Source: Mycolicibacterium sp. CBMA 226
GTDB lineage: Bacteria; Actinomycetota; Actinomycetes; Mycobacteriales; Mycobacteriaceae
Assembly: GCF_009729075.1 (NCBI RefSeq)
Contig: NZ_VTGY01000014.1
Location: 62,001 to 126,000 of the forward strand
Direction: 5' to 3'
DNA: 64,000 nucleotides
The notes below the pieces were generated by a model that did no database searches, was not told the origin of the DNA, and saw only the letters and a program-made list of their open reading frames with translations. Position numbers and translations under genes: made by a program. Below, one piece after another: positions 42,361 through 51,679 of the stretch (its first letter is position 1; each line of letters starts with the position of its first letter).

Positions 42361-43245
42361 ATGCAGCTAGCACGACGCTCAATGTCACTCGACGGAACCA
42401 TCGTCGTCGTCACCGGCGGCGCCAGAGGTATCGGCGCCAAGACCGCCGAACTCTTCTCACGGCACGGCGCCGAGTTGTGGATCGGGGACGTCGACGCCGA
42501 CGTCGCCGAGCAGACGGCCCGCAGAATCCCCCGCTCCCGCAGCGGACGACTCGACGTCACCCGGCGCGAGTCGTGGGATCAGTTCGTCGGGCAGGTGCTC
42601 AAGGAATCCGGACGTATCGACATCCTCGTGAACAACGCCGGCGTCATGCCGCTGGGCGCTTTCGAGTCCGAAGCCGAAGACACGACCGACCTGATCCTCG
42701 ACGTCAATGTGCGCGGCGTGCTGAACGGCATGCGCACGGTCATCCCGTTGATGGTGGCGCGCGGAAACGGGCACGTGGTGAACGTGGCGTCGATGGCCGG
42801 CATGATTCCGGTGCCGGGCATGGTCACCTACAACGCCAGCAAGTTCGCCGCCGTCGGCGCATCCCTGGCAGCGCGGACCGAGTACGCCGGGACCGGTGTC
42901 ACCGTGTGCGCGGTGCTGCCCTCCGCGGTCCGCACCGAGCTCTCCTCGGGCGTCCAGCTCGGCGGCGGCATGCCGACCGCGGACCCCGAAGACGTCGCAC
43001 AGGCGATCCTGAAGACGTTGCGCACCAAGGCTGCCCGCACCTCGGTACCCGAGTGGGTGGCGCCCGGCTGGGCACTGGTCGACGCCTTGGTCCCGGAATT
43101 CGTACAACGTGCGGCGCGCAAACTCATCGATGACCGGCGCGCCCTGACGGCGCTGGACCCCGTCGGCCGGTCGGCGTACTTGGAGCGGATCGAGCGGCAG
43201 TCCAAAGAGCATGCGGCCGAATCGGATTCGCGGGCGCAGGCGTGA
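42361..43245 (+). CDS. SDR family dehydrogenase, first gene of the BVMO operon
   Basis: A short-chain dehydrogenase of 294 residues. The cofactor motif G-G-A-R-G-I-G covers 19-25, NNAG is intact, and the catalytic Tyr157 and Lys161 are in Y-N-A-S-K. A C-terminal extension of about 50 residues (ARKLIDDRRALTALD) follows the core, as in several mycobacterial SDRs. It should oxidise an alcohol to the ketone used by the BVMO, or act in reverse. Its stop overlaps the GTG of the patatin gene (GTGA). M8 is an alternative start. Confidence 0.9.
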   Translation: MQLARRSMSLDGTIVVVTGGARGIGAKTAELFSRHGAELWIGDVDADVAEQTARRIPRSRSGRLDVTRRESWDQFVGQVLKESGRIDILVNNAGVMPLGAFESEAEDTTDLILDVNVRGVLNGMRTVIPLMVARGNGHVVNVASMAGMIPVPGMVTYNASKFAAVGASLAARTEYAGTGVTVCAVLPSAVRTELSSGVQLGGGMPTADPEDVAQAILKTLRTKAARTSVPEWVAPGWALVDALVPEFVQRAARKLIDDRRALTALDPVGRSAYLERIERQSKEHAAESDSRAQA

Positions 43246-44156
43246 AGCGGGCACTGGTCATCGGCTGCGGCGGAACCATCGGCGGTGCGTGGATCGTGGC
43301 GGCGCTGCACGCATTGCAGGAACAGACAGGCTGGGACCCGCGGGAAGCCTCTGTACTGCAAGGCACTTCGGCAGGCGCTGAGATCGTGACCATGTTGGGT
43401 GGCGGGGCCGCTGTCGACGATCTGGTGGCGATGCACCGTGGGACCAGCACCGACGAACGCCTGCGTCAGCACATCGAGGCGACACCGCCGAGCCTGCCGC
43501 CCCTGCCGTCGCCCCGCCCGCTGAACCCCTCGCTTCTGCGCAGCCAGAGCGGCTTGGCCGCAGTGACCGGGATCGCCCCGACCGGCCGCGCCAATGCAGA
43601 CTGGTTGCAGCGCTTGGCCTCCGGCTTCGCCAATACGTCCGGTTGGGTGGATCATCCGGGAGCCCGCATGGTGGCCTTTGACTACGAGCGCGGTGAGCGG
43701 GTGGCATTCGGCGCGCCCGGCGCACCGGAGGCCACTGCGGGCGAAGCGCTGCGGGCCTCATGGGGCGTTCCCGGCTGGATGCCGCCGGTCCACATCGGCG
43801 ACCGCAAGTTCGTCGACGGCGGCGCCGCATCCACTGCGTCGGTCGACCTCATCAACCGTGACGATGCCGACCTGATCTACGTCATCACTCCGATGGCCTC
43901 TGAAAGCGGCGTTCGGGCACCGGGTTTGGGCGGCCTGCTCGAGCACCGGTTGCTCCGGCGACCGATGTCGACGGTGCTGGAAACCGAGGTCGCCGCCACA
44001 CGAGCCCGCGGCATCGAGGTGGTCGTGATCCAGCCCGACGCCGCCGATCTGGCCGGCCTGGGCGCCAACTTCATGCTGCGCAGCCGGCGGCGCGCGGCCT
44101 TCGAATCCGCCATGACCACCGCGCCGAACACAGTGCGACGAGCTTGGGAGTCCTGA
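43242..44156 (+). CDS. Patatin-like phospholipase/esterase
   Basis: A lipolytic hydrolase of 304 residues of the patatin family with a Ser-Asp dyad. The oxyanion loop is G-C-G-G-T-I-G-G (8-15), the nucleophile is Ser43 in G-T-S-A-G, and the aspartate is Asp192 in V-D-G-G. No signal peptide is seen, so it acts in the cytoplasm or at the inner membrane face. It is coupled on both sides: GTGA overlap with the SDR and TGATG overlap with the BVMO. In that setting it would cleave the ester or lactone made by the BVMO. Confidence 0.9.
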   Translation: MKRALVIGCGGTIGGAWIVAALHALQEQTGWDPREASVLQGTSAGAEIVTMLGGGAAVDDLVAMHRGTSTDERLRQHIEATPPSLPPLPSPRPLNPSLLRSQSGLAAVTGIAPTGRANADWLQRLASGFANTSGWVDHPGARMVAFDYERGERVAFGAPGAPEATAGEALRASWGVPGWMPPVHIGDRKFVDGGAASTASVDLINRDDADLIYVITPMASESGVRAPGLGGLLEHRLLRRPMSTVLETEVAATRARGIEVVVIQPDAADLAGLGANFMLRSRRRAAFESAMTTAPNTVRRAWES

Positions 44157-45613
44157 TGAGCAAACGTGATCCGCGCATCGTCATCATCGGCGCCGGCGTA
44201 GCCGGCATCGCCTCGGCCTACACCTTTCAACAGGCCGGGTTCGCCAACTTCACCATCCTGGAGAAGGGTTCGGACGTGGGTGGCGTCTGGCACTGGAACC
44301 GCTACCCCGGGCTGACGTGTGACGTGCCGTCGCACATCTACCAGTTCGCGTTCGCCCCCAAGCCCGACTGGAGCCATATCTGGGCCGGCGGCAAGGAGAT
44401 TCAGGAGTATCACCGTGACGTCGTCGAGCGGTTCGGGCTCGACGCGCACCTGCGGCTCAACACCGAAGTCACCGCGCTGCACTACGACCAGGACGCGCAC
44501 ACCTGGACGGTCACCACCGAGAACGACACCCTGACAGCCGATTTCGTCATCTGCGCCACCGGCGTCCTGCACCATCCCTTCACGCCGGACATTCCCGGTA
44601 TGGACACTTTCGAGGGCACCGTCGTGCACACCGCACGCTGGGACCCCGAACTGGAGACCGCGGGCAAGCGCATCGCCGTCATCGGCACCGGATCGACCGG
44701 CGTGCAGGTGGTTTCGGCTCTGCAGCCGACGGCCGGCAAGCTGCTGCACTTCGCCCGGTCGCCGCAGTGGATGCTGTGGGCACCGATGAAGTTGCCGCAG
44801 CTGGGCGCCGTCACCGCCCTGCTGCGGGCCATGCCGCAGCTGTATCAGGCTGTCGCCGAGCGTATTCCGCTGTGGGGCTCGAGCGTTCTCGTCGACATCG
44901 TGACCAGACCGACCTGGCGCCGCAAGCTGGTACAGCAGTACGCCCGGCTGAGCCTGCGGGCCCAGGTCCGCGATCCGAAGTTGCGTGCCGAGCTGACCCC
45001 CGACTACCAGCCGCTGTGCAAACGGCAGGTGCTGTCGGGTACGTACTACCAGGCGATCACGGCCCCCAATGCCCAGGTGGTCACCGATCGCATTTCCGAG
45101 TTCACGCCCACCGGTATCCGCACCACGGAGGGCGAGCACCACCGGATCGACATCGCGGTGCTGGCCACCGGTTTTCAGGCACACAACTACATGCGCCCGA
45201 TGCAGGTCGTGGGCCGCGACGGCGTCACACTCGACGAGGCCTGGGTCAAAGGCCCTCGTGCCTACCGGATGACCGCGATCCCGGGCTTCCCGAATCTGTT
45301 CACCGTGCTGGGCCCGAACTCGCCGACAGGGTCCATCTCACTGCAGTACACCGCGGAACTCACCGCGCGGTACATCGTGAAGTGGCTCGAGCGGTTCGAA
45401 CGCGGCGAGCTCGACGAGGTCGAGGTCACCGAGGAGGCCACCGACGAATTCAACGCCGCGGCAGTCGAAGCCATGGAGCCGACGGTGTGGAACACCGGCT
45501 GCAACTCCTGGTACTTCAGTGAAGGCGGCACCATCGACCTGTGGCCGTTCGACGTCGGCACCATCACCCGCATGCTGAGCGAGCCCGAGCCGGAGCACTA
45601 CCGCGTGAGTTGA
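44156..45613 (+). CDS. Flavin-containing Baeyer-Villiger-type monooxygenase
   Basis: A class B flavoprotein monooxygenase of 485 residues that uses FAD, NADPH and oxygen to turn ketones into esters or lactones. The FAD site is G-A-G-V-A-G (12-17), and the Baeyer-Villiger fingerprint F-E-G-T-V-V-H-T-A-R-W-D (152-163) fits FxGxxxHxxxWD. The second Rossmann motif is I-G-T-G-S-T-G. The ATG at 44156 overlaps the patatin stop; a TTG four codons earlier is less likely. It completes an SDR-esterase-BVMO set under a TetR regulator. The substrate is unknown; steroids, fatty ketones or terpenoids are all possible. Confidence 0.92.
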   Translation: MSKRDPRIVIIGAGVAGIASAYTFQQAGFANFTILEKGSDVGGVWHWNRYPGLTCDVPSHIYQFAFAPKPDWSHIWAGGKEIQEYHRDVVERFGLDAHLRLNTEVTALHYDQDAHTWTVTTENDTLTADFVICATGVLHHPFTPDIPGMDTFEGTVVHTARWDPELETAGKRIAVIGTGSTGVQVVSALQPTAGKLLHFARSPQWMLWAPMKLPQLGAVTALLRAMPQLYQAVAERIPLWGSSVLVDIVTRPTWRRKLVQQYARLSLRAQVRDPKLRAELTPDYQPLCKRQVLSGTYYQAITAPNAQVVTDRISEFTPTGIRTTEGEHHRIDIAVLATGFQAHNYMRPMQVVGRDGVTLDEAWVKGPRAYRMTAIPGFPNLFTVLGPNSPTGSISLQYTAELTARYIVKWLERFERGELDEVEVTEEATDEFNAAAVEAMEPTVWNTGCNSWYFSEGGTIDLWPFDVGTITRMLSEPEPEHYRVS

Positions 45614-45695
45614 TCGGAGTTCCGGTCAGCGTTGTGGCACCTGATCTGGGGACACATTTGATCTGACGCCGTCGCACGCGCGGTGACTGCTCGAA

Positions 45696-46211
45696 CTAGC
45701 CGACACCCCGGTTGAGCCAGCTGACCTCGCCGACCTCGGCGCCACCGCCGCGGTAGGGCTCCAGAGCCTCGTCCCAGGCGGTGCCCAGGACGGTGTCGAG
45801 TTCGGCGGCGAGCATGTCGGCGCCGCCCTCCATCAAGGTGCGCAGGCGCTGCTCGCCGACCATGGTGTCACCGTTGGCGCTCATCGAACCGCTCCACAAG
45901 CCCAGGGTCGGGGTGTGGCACCAGCGGTGTCCGTCCACGCCGGCGCTCGGGTCCTCGGTCACCTCGAAACGCAGCACCGACCACGAGCGCAGTGCGCTGG
46001 CGAGTTGAGCTCCGGTGCCGACGGGCCCCATCCAGTTGGTGATCGCACGCAGCTGGCCGGGCATGGCGGGCTGGGGCGTCCACTTGAGGTTCGCCCGCGC
46101 CGACAGGGTCGACGAAAGCGCCCACTCCACATGCGGGCATACCGCCGCGGGAGAGGCATGGATATACACCACGCCCGTCGTCGCGTCGGCGAGTTGGTTC
46201 GACGCACGCAT
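45696..46211 (-). CDS. DUF3145 family conserved protein
   Basis: About 171 residues matching the actinobacterial DUF3145 family. Strongly conserved pieces are near the start (G-V-V-Y-I-H-A-S-P-A-A-V-C-P-H-V-E-W-A-L) and in the middle (W-T-P-Q-P-A-M-P-G-Q-L-R-A). Of two adjacent ATGs I prefer the second (46209-46211), six bases after AAGGAG. It is soluble, with no signal peptide. Position matches Rv2256c as I recall it. Function is unknown. Confidence 0.88.
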   Translation of the reverse strand: MRASNQLADATTGVVYIHASPAAVCPHVEWALSSTLSARANLKWTPQPAMPGQLRAITNWMGPVGTGAQLASALRSWSVLRFEVTEDPSAGVDGHRWCHTPTLGLWSGSMSANGDTMVGEQRLRTLMEGGADMLAAELDTVLGTAWDEALEPYRGGGAEVGEVSWLNRGVG

Positions 46212-46466
46212 CATCTGCTCCTTCAGCTCCACGAGGGACGTCTTCCCCAACGACCTGGTGTTGCCGAAATGTTGCAGTTGTTTAGTGCGTGTCTATTGTG
46301 CCGCCTGAGACCCTTGTTGCGCTAGTGTGTCGCGCAATCTCTCAGGACGGCCTCAGAATCGCACCGCGATCAGGCCCGTTGGCGACGCATGGTCGACGAT
46401 TCGGCCAAATCTCGGACACGCGCCAACAGCTGCGCGGAGCAACAGCGCGGCATCTATCTTCTAACG

Positions 46467-47885
46467 GTGACTGCCCTGGACCGGTTCTTCGAGATTTCCG
46501 CACGCGGCTCGACCGTCGCCGCCGAACTGCGCGGCGGCGTGGTGACCTTCATCGCGATGGCGTACATCATCGTGCTGAACCCCATCATCCTGTCGAGTGC
46601 GGCAGACATCGCCGGGCACAAGCTCGCGTTCAGCCAGGTCTCGGCGGTGACATCGCTGGCGGCCGGCGCCATGACGATCCTGTTCGGCGTCGTCGCCCGC
46701 CTGCCCTTCGCGTTCGCCGCCGGGCTGGGCATCAACTCGTTCCTGGCCAGCTCCGTGGTGGGTGTCCTGACCTGGCCGGAAGCCATGGGCCTCGTGGTGA
46801 TCGAAGGCCTCATCATCGTGGCGATGGCCGTCACCGGCCTCCGGCGCATGATCTTCGACGCCGTGCCCATGCCGCTGAAACTCGCGATCACCGCCGGCAT
46901 CGGGTTGTTCATCATGTTCATCGGGCTGGTCGACGCCGGCTTCGTCGCGTCGACGGGCCATCCGTCACCGCCGCTCGGCCTGGGCGCCGGCGGCACCGGC
47001 TCGGTGCGTGCCATTCCCACCCTGGTCTTCGTGTTCACCCTGCTGACTTCGGGCGTCCTGGTGGCCCGCAAGGTGCGCGGCGGCATCCTGATCGGCCTGA
47101 TCTCGGGCACCGTGCTCGCCACCATCATCGAGGCCATCTGGCACCTCGGCTCGGCCACGGAACGCCCGGGCGGCTGGAGCCTGTCCGTGCCGACGCTGTC
47201 CGGTTCACCGTTCGCGGTGCCGAACCTGTCGCTGATCGGTCACGTGGACTTCGGGAGCTTCGGCCGGATCGGCGCAGTGGCCGCGCTCATGCTGGTGTTC
47301 ACCCTGCTGTTCACGAACTTCTTCGACGCCATGGGCACCATGACGGGCCTGTCCCGGCAGGCCGGCCTGGCCGACGAACACGGCAACTTCCCGCGCCTGC
47401 AGTCCGCACTGGTCATCGAGGGCACCGGCGCGGTCGTCGGCGGCGCGGTGTCGGCATCGTCCAACACGGTGTTCATCGAATCGGGTACGGGCATCGGCGA
47501 AGGCGCCCGCACCGGCCTGGCCAGCCTGGTCACCGGTGGATTGTTCTTGGCCGCAATGTTCTTGACGCCGCTGACGGAGATCGTGCCGACCGAGGTCGCA
47601 GCCGCCGCATTGGTGATCGTCGGCACCCTGATGGTCTCGGTGCTGCGCGAGATCGACTTCTCCGATTTCTCGGTGGCCCTGCCGGTCGTCCTGACGGTGG
47701 CCGTCATGCCACTGTCCTACTCGATCGCCAACGGCATCGGCGTCGGCTTCATCGCCTGGGCCGTACTGCGCGCGGCGTCCGGCCGCATCAAAGAGATCAG
47801 CCCGCTGCTGTGGGTGGTGGCCGTCGGCTTCCTGCTGTTCTTCGCACGAGGCTGGATCGACAGCATGATCGGCGTCGTCCGCTAA
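46467..47885 (+). CDS. NCS2-family purine permease, AzgA type
   Basis: A membrane transporter of 472 residues with about 12-14 hydrophobic segments. The N-terminus L-D-R-F-F-E-I-S-A-R-G-S-T and the following G-G-V-V-T-F-I-A-M-A-Y-I-I-V-L-N-P are typical of AzgA-like adenine/guanine/hypoxanthine permeases. N-F-F-D-A-M-G-T and S-S-N-T-V-F-I-E-S-G-T-G-I are also conserved there. I chose the GTG at 46467; TATCTT at 46455-46460 is a minus-10 box at the distance expected for a leaderless mRNA. Its end overlaps the convergent hydrolase by four bases. Confidence 0.88.
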   Translation: MTALDRFFEISARGSTVAAELRGGVVTFIAMAYIIVLNPIILSSAADIAGHKLAFSQVSAVTSLAAGAMTILFGVVARLPFAFAAGLGINSFLASSVVGVLTWPEAMGLVVIEGLIIVAMAVTGLRRMIFDAVPMPLKLAITAGIGLFIMFIGLVDAGFVASTGHPSPPLGLGAGGTGSVRAIPTLVFVFTLLTSGVLVARKVRGGILIGLISGTVLATIIEAIWHLGSATERPGGWSLSVPTLSGSPFAVPNLSLIGHVDFGSFGRIGAVAALMLVFTLLFTNFFDAMGTMTGLSRQAGLADEHGNFPRLQSALVIEGTGAVVGGAVSASSNTVFIESGTGIGEGARTGLASLVTGGLFLAAMFLTPLTEIVPTEVAAAALVIVGTLMVSVLREIDFSDFSVALPVVLTVAVMPLSYSIANGIGVGFIAWAVLRAASGRIKEISPLLWVVAVGFLLFFARGWIDSMIGVVR

Positions 47886-48703
47886 CGGGCGTATTCACGC
47901 AGGACGGCGGCGGACACCTCGGGCCACACCGCGTGCGTCCAGTCCCCGAAATCCCGGTCGGTCAGCACGACCAGTGCCACGTCCGCCTCCGGATCCACCC
48001 AGAGGAACGTCCCCGACTGGCCGAAGTGACCGAATGTCCGCCCCGAGTTGCCCTCGGCGGTCCAGTGCGGCTGCTTGCCGTCGCGGATCTCGAAGCCCAG
48101 GCCCCAGTCGTTCGGGCGCTGCGATCCGAATCCCGGCAGCACCCCGTCGAGGCCCGGGAACTGCACCGAGATCGCGTCAGCGTGCATCGGTGTCGACACC
48201 AGGGCCGGACGCAGCAGGTCCCCGGCGAACGCGGCGAGGTCGGCGACCGTGGACCAGGCGCCGTATCCGGCGGTTTCGGCCGCGCCCGGCAGGTCGGAAT
48301 CACTCATTCCCAGCGGCTCGAACACCGCTTCGCGCAAGTACTGCGCGAATTCGATGCCGGACTCGTGCTGCAACACCTGGGCCAGCACCGCGAACCCGAC
48401 ATTCGAGTAGATGCGCCGCGCACCGGGCGCGGCGATGGCGTCGGGCGTCTGCATCGCAAGCCCCGAGGTGTGCGCGAGTAGGTGGCGCACCGTCGAACCG
48501 GGCGGACCGGCCGGCGTGTCCAGCTCGACGACGCCCTCTTCGATCGCGATCTGCGCGGCACGGGCCACCAGCGGTTTGGTCACCGACGCGAGCCGGAACG
48601 CGCGGTCGACGGGTCCGTGCGTGGCGAGCACGCCCGCCGGTGACACCACGGCGGCCGCGGCATGCGGTACCGGCCAGGAATCCAACAGCTCGAGAGCGGT
48701 CAC
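47882..48703 (-). CDS. Beta-lactamase-fold serine hydrolase (Rv2257c-like)
   Basis: About 273 residues of the class C beta-lactamase/penicillin-binding-like esterase family. The nucleophile motif S-V-T-K is at 40-43, and the second motif Y-S-N is at 99-101. A third motif near the C-terminus (H-F-G-Q-S-G) takes the KTG place. No signal peptide is seen, so a cytoplasmic esterase or peptidase is likelier than a secreted lactamase. I chose the GTG at 48701-48703 by family length; another GTG 13 codons upstream is possible. It is divergent from mscR. Confidence 0.87.
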   Translation of the reverse strand: MTALELLDSWPVPHAAAAVVSPAGVLATHGPVDRAFRLASVTKPLVARAAQIAIEEGVVELDTPAGPPGSTVRHLLAHTSGLAMQTPDAIAAPGARRIYSNVGFAVLAQVLQHESGIEFAQYLREAVFEPLGMSDSDLPGAAETAGYGAWSTVADLAAFAGDLLRPALVSTPMHADAISVQFPGLDGVLPGFGSQRPNDWGLGFEIRDGKQPHWTAEGNSGRTFGHFGQSGTFLWVDPEADVALVVLTDRDFGDWTHAVWPEVSAAVLREYAR

Positions 48704-48816
48704 GCCCACGACCCTGTCACAGATCGAAGTGCCGAGAGGCACGGGCCGAGCCGCGGTTAACCAGACATTTGTATGGACACCATTCCAACTCTTCCCCGAG
48801 GCATTAGGTTATAGCC

Positions 48817-49905
48817 ATGAGTCAGACAGTGCGTGGTGTGATTTCCCGGGCCAAGAAGCAGCCCATCGAGCTCGTCGACATCGTCATCCCTGATGCCGGA
48901 CCCGGTGAGGTCGTCGTGGACATCATCGCGTGCGGGGTGTGCCACACCGACCTGACCTACCGCGAGGGCGGCATCAACGACGAATACCCCTTCCTCCTCG
49001 GCCATGAAGCCGCCGGCACCGTCGAGTCGGTCGGCGACGGCGTCACGCACGTCGCACCCGGCGACTTCGTGATCCTCAACTGGCGCGCGGTCTGCGGCGA
49101 GTGCCGCGCCTGCAAGCGCGGCCGCCCGCACCTGTGCTTCGACACGTTCAACGCCACCCAGAAGATGACACTGACCGACGGCACCGAACTGACCCCCGCC
49201 CTGGGCATCGGCGCCTTCGCCGACAAGACCCTCGTGCACGAACGCCAGTGCACCAAGGTCGATTCCGAGGCCGACCCGGCCGTCGCCGGCCTGCTGGGCT
49301 GCGGCGTGATGGCCGGTATCGGCGCCGCCATCAACACCGGCAACGTCACCCGCGACGACACCGTCGCCGTCATCGGCTGCGGCGGCGTCGGGGACGCGGC
49401 CATCGCCGGTGCCGCGCTCGTCGGCGCCAAGCGCATCATCGCCGTCGACACCGACAACAAGAAGCTGCACTGGGCCCGCGAGTTCGGCGCCACCCATACC
49501 ATCAACGCCCGCGATCTCGACCCCGTCGAGACCATCCAGGATCTCACCGACGGCTTCGGCGCCGACGTCGTGATCGACGCCGTCGGCCGGCCCGAGACCT
49601 GGAAGCAGGCGTTCTACGCCCGCGACCTCGCCGGAACCGTTGTCCTCGTGGGGGTTCCGACGCCCGACATGACACTCGAGATGCCGCTGATCGACTTCTT
49701 CTCCCACGGGGGATCGCTGAAGTCGTCGTGGTACGGCGACTGCCTGCCCGAACGCGACTTCCCCACGCTGATCAGCCTGTACCTGCAGGGCCGGCTGCCG
49801 CTGGACAAGTTCGTCAGCGAGCGCATCGGGCTCGACCAGATCGAAGACGCCTTCCACAAGATGCACAGCGGCGAGGTGCTGCGCTCGGTGGTGGTCCTCA
49901 AGTGA
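48817..49905 (+). CDS. mscR: S-nitrosomycothiol reductase / mycothiol-dependent formaldehyde dehydrogenase
   Basis: A zinc alcohol dehydrogenase of 362 residues that oxidises S-hydroxymethyl-mycothiol and reduces S-nitrosomycothiol. The catalytic zinc ligands are in G-V-C-H-T-D (Cys42) and L-G-H-E (His63). The structural zinc cysteines are at 93, 96, 99 and 107, and the NAD fold has G-C-G-G-V-G near 187. The next gene, an MBL hydrolase, overlaps its stop (GTGA); that pairing is conserved as Rv2259-Rv2260. It protects against formaldehyde and nitric oxide stress in the cytoplasm. Confidence 0.94.
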   Translation: MSQTVRGVISRAKKQPIELVDIVIPDAGPGEVVVDIIACGVCHTDLTYREGGINDEYPFLLGHEAAGTVESVGDGVTHVAPGDFVILNWRAVCGECRACKRGRPHLCFDTFNATQKMTLTDGTELTPALGIGAFADKTLVHERQCTKVDSEADPAVAGLLGCGVMAGIGAAINTGNVTRDDTVAVIGCGGVGDAAIAGAALVGAKRIIAVDTDNKKLHWAREFGATHTINARDLDPVETIQDLTDGFGADVVIDAVGRPETWKQAFYARDLAGTVVLVGVPTPDMTLEMPLIDFFSHGGSLKSSWYGDCLPERDFPTLISLYLQGRLPLDKFVSERIGLDQIEDAFHKMHSGEVLRSVVVLK

Positions 49906-50525
49906 GTGCCATCCAGCGGGTTGTCACCAGCGGCACCTTCAGCCTCGACGGCGGCACTTGGGACGTCGACAACAACATCTGGCTCGTCGGCGACGACAAG
50001 GATGTCGTGGTGTTCGACGCCGCCCACACCGCCGAACCCATCATTGACGCGGTGAACGGCCGCAACGTCGTCGCCATCGTCTGCACCCACGGCCACAACG
50101 ACCACATCACCGTCGCTCCGCAGCTGTCCGCGGCTCTCGACGCCCCGGTGCTGCTGCATCCGGCCGACGACATGCTGTGGCGGGATGTCCACCCGGACAA
50201 GCCTTTTCACACCGTCGACGACGGCCAGGTGCTCACCGTCGGCAATATCGACATCCACGCCATTCATACCCCAGGGCACTCCCCCGGCTCGGTGTGCTGG
50301 CACATCCCCGAACTCGGCGCGGTGATCTCCGGCGACACCCTGTTCCACGGCGGCCCCGGCGCCACCGGCCGCTCCTACTCGGACTTCCCGACCATCCTGG
50401 CGTCCATTTCCGACAAGCTCGGCAAGCTGCCCGGCGACACCGTCGTCTACACCGGCCACGGTGACACCACCACCATCGGCGGCGAGCTCGTCAACTACGA
50501 CGAATGGGTGGCGCGCGGCAGCTGA
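49902..50525 (+). CDS. Metallo-beta-lactamase-fold hydrolase, partner of MscR
   Basis: A glyoxalase II-like hydrolase of 207 residues. The metal motif T-H-G-H-N-D-H (His63, His65, Asp67, His68) is followed by H-T-P-G-H-S-P-G-S and I-S-G-D-T-L-F. The start GTG overlaps the mscR stop. By analogy with glutathione systems it may hydrolyse S-formyl-mycothiol to formate and mycothiol; that reaction is inferred from the pairing, not from the motifs. The frame is open far upstream, but that is only a shadow of mscR. Confidence 0.9.
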   Translation: MSAIQRVVTSGTFSLDGGTWDVDNNIWLVGDDKDVVVFDAAHTAEPIIDAVNGRNVVAIVCTHGHNDHITVAPQLSAALDAPVLLHPADDMLWRDVHPDKPFHTVDDGQVLTVGNIDIHAIHTPGHSPGSVCWHIPELGAVISGDTLFHGGPGATGRSYSDFPTILASISDKLGKLPGDTVVYTGHGDTTTIGGELVNYDEWVARGS

Positions 50526-50561
50526 GCTGCCAATCCAGCCGAAGCAGCTGAGCTGCCAATC
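50518..50561 (+). repeat. Two 18-base direct repeats across the MBL stop codon
   Basis: GCAGCTGAGCTGCCAATC occurs at 50518-50535 and 50544-50561, period 26. Each copy holds the small palindrome GCAGCT-G-AGCTGC. The first copy contains the TGA of the MBL gene. It may be a local slippage duplication or a weak terminator. Confidence 0.75.
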
Positions 50562-50616
50562 GGCCCCGGGCACTGATTCGGAGAGCGCCACACAGCCCGC
50601 GGCGCTACCGTGAGAC

Positions 50617-51678
50617 ATGCCCGAGTCCAGTGTGGTGGTGCAGCCCGACCCGCTCGGGAGTTCACGCCTGCAGACCGTCGGGCTCCGCACGGCCACAAAG
50701 CTTTTCGCCCAGGCCGCGGCTGAGGTGCCGCTCCCGGCGGCACCTCAGCCGGTGGTGATCGCCGAGTACGGGTCGGGCAACGCACACAATGGCCTGCTCC
50801 CCATCGGAGCGGGCATCGCGGCCCTGCGCAAACGCGTCCGGCCCGAGCACCCCATCGTGGTGACGCACACCGACATTCCCGACAACGATTTCAGCGCCCT
50901 GTTCCGGACCCTGCGCGACGACCCGTTCAGCTACCTGCGCACCGACCGGGCCACGTTCGCGTCGGCGGTGGGCCGTTCGTATCTCAGCCAGATTCTGCCG
51001 TCGGACGGCGTGCACGTGGGCTGGTCGGCGTGGGCCATCCACTGGCTCAGCCGCCTGCCTGTCGAGATCCCCGATCACCTCCAGGCGTCCTACAGCGCCG
51101 ACGCTCAGGTGCGCGCCGCGTGCGCCCGGCAGGCGGCGCACGACTGGCACGAGTTCATTGCATTTCGCGGCCGCGAGTTGAGCCCGGGTGGCCGCCTCGT
51201 GGTCATGACCATGGGCCAGCACGATGACGGGCGCCCCGGCCTCGAGCCGCTTTTCGACGGGCTCATGCACGCACTGTCCGAGCTGCACGCGCAACGGCTC
51301 GTCACCGCCGACGAACTGCGGCGTATGCACGTGCCGATCGTGGGCCGCAGCGAGGCCGACATCCGGTCACCGTTCGCCCCGTCGGGTCGCTTCGAACGAC
51401 TGCGCATCACCCACCTGATGGTCACCGATGAGCCGGACCGCTTCTGGCTTCAGTACCAGAACGACGGTGACGCAACGGCTTTCGCAAAAAACTGGGTCGG
51501 CTTCACCAGGGCGGCGGTGTTCGGCACCCTCCTGGAATCGTTGGACCCGACCGACCCGGCGCGCCGATGTCAGCTCGCCGACACCTTGGCGGCCGCGCTG
51601 GTCGACCAGCTGACCGCCGCACCGCAACCGATGCCGATTCCGGTGGCACACATCGTCGTTCAGAAAGAGCAGCGCTGA
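50617..51678 (+). CDS. SAM-dependent carboxyl methyltransferase, SABATH-like
   Basis: A protein of 353 residues similar to the plant SABATH methyltransferases (salicylate/jasmonate type), which methylate small-molecule carboxyl groups. The SAM site is I-A-E-Y-G-S-G-N-A-H-N-G, close to the SABATH D-L-G-C-S-x-G-x-N; H-T-D-I-P-D-N-D-F, G-R-S-Y-L and W-S-A-W-A-I-H-W-L-S follow in the right order. Mycobacteria have a fatty-acid O-methyltransferase of this family (described in M. marinum), so a fatty or aromatic acid ester product is plausible. It stands alone and meets gntP tail to tail with one base between. Confidence 0.85.
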   Translation: MPESSVVVQPDPLGSSRLQTVGLRTATKLFAQAAAEVPLPAAPQPVVIAEYGSGNAHNGLLPIGAGIAALRKRVRPEHPIVVTHTDIPDNDFSALFRTLRDDPFSYLRTDRATFASAVGRSYLSQILPSDGVHVGWSAWAIHWLSRLPVEIPDHLQASYSADAQVRAACARQAAHDWHEFIAFRGRELSPGGRLVVMTMGQHDDGRPGLEPLFDGLMHALSELHAQRLVTADELRRMHVPIVGRSEADIRSPFAPSGRFERLRITHLMVTDEPDRFWLQYQNDGDATAFAKNWVGFTRAAVFGTLLESLDPTDPARRCQLADTLAAALVDQLTAAPQPMPIPVAHIVVQKEQR

Positions 51679-51679
51679 C

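Noticed and set aside
46289..48481. 730-codon plus-strand frame
   Set aside because: Arg/His-rich shadow of the AzgA-type permease and the serine hydrolase in another frame.
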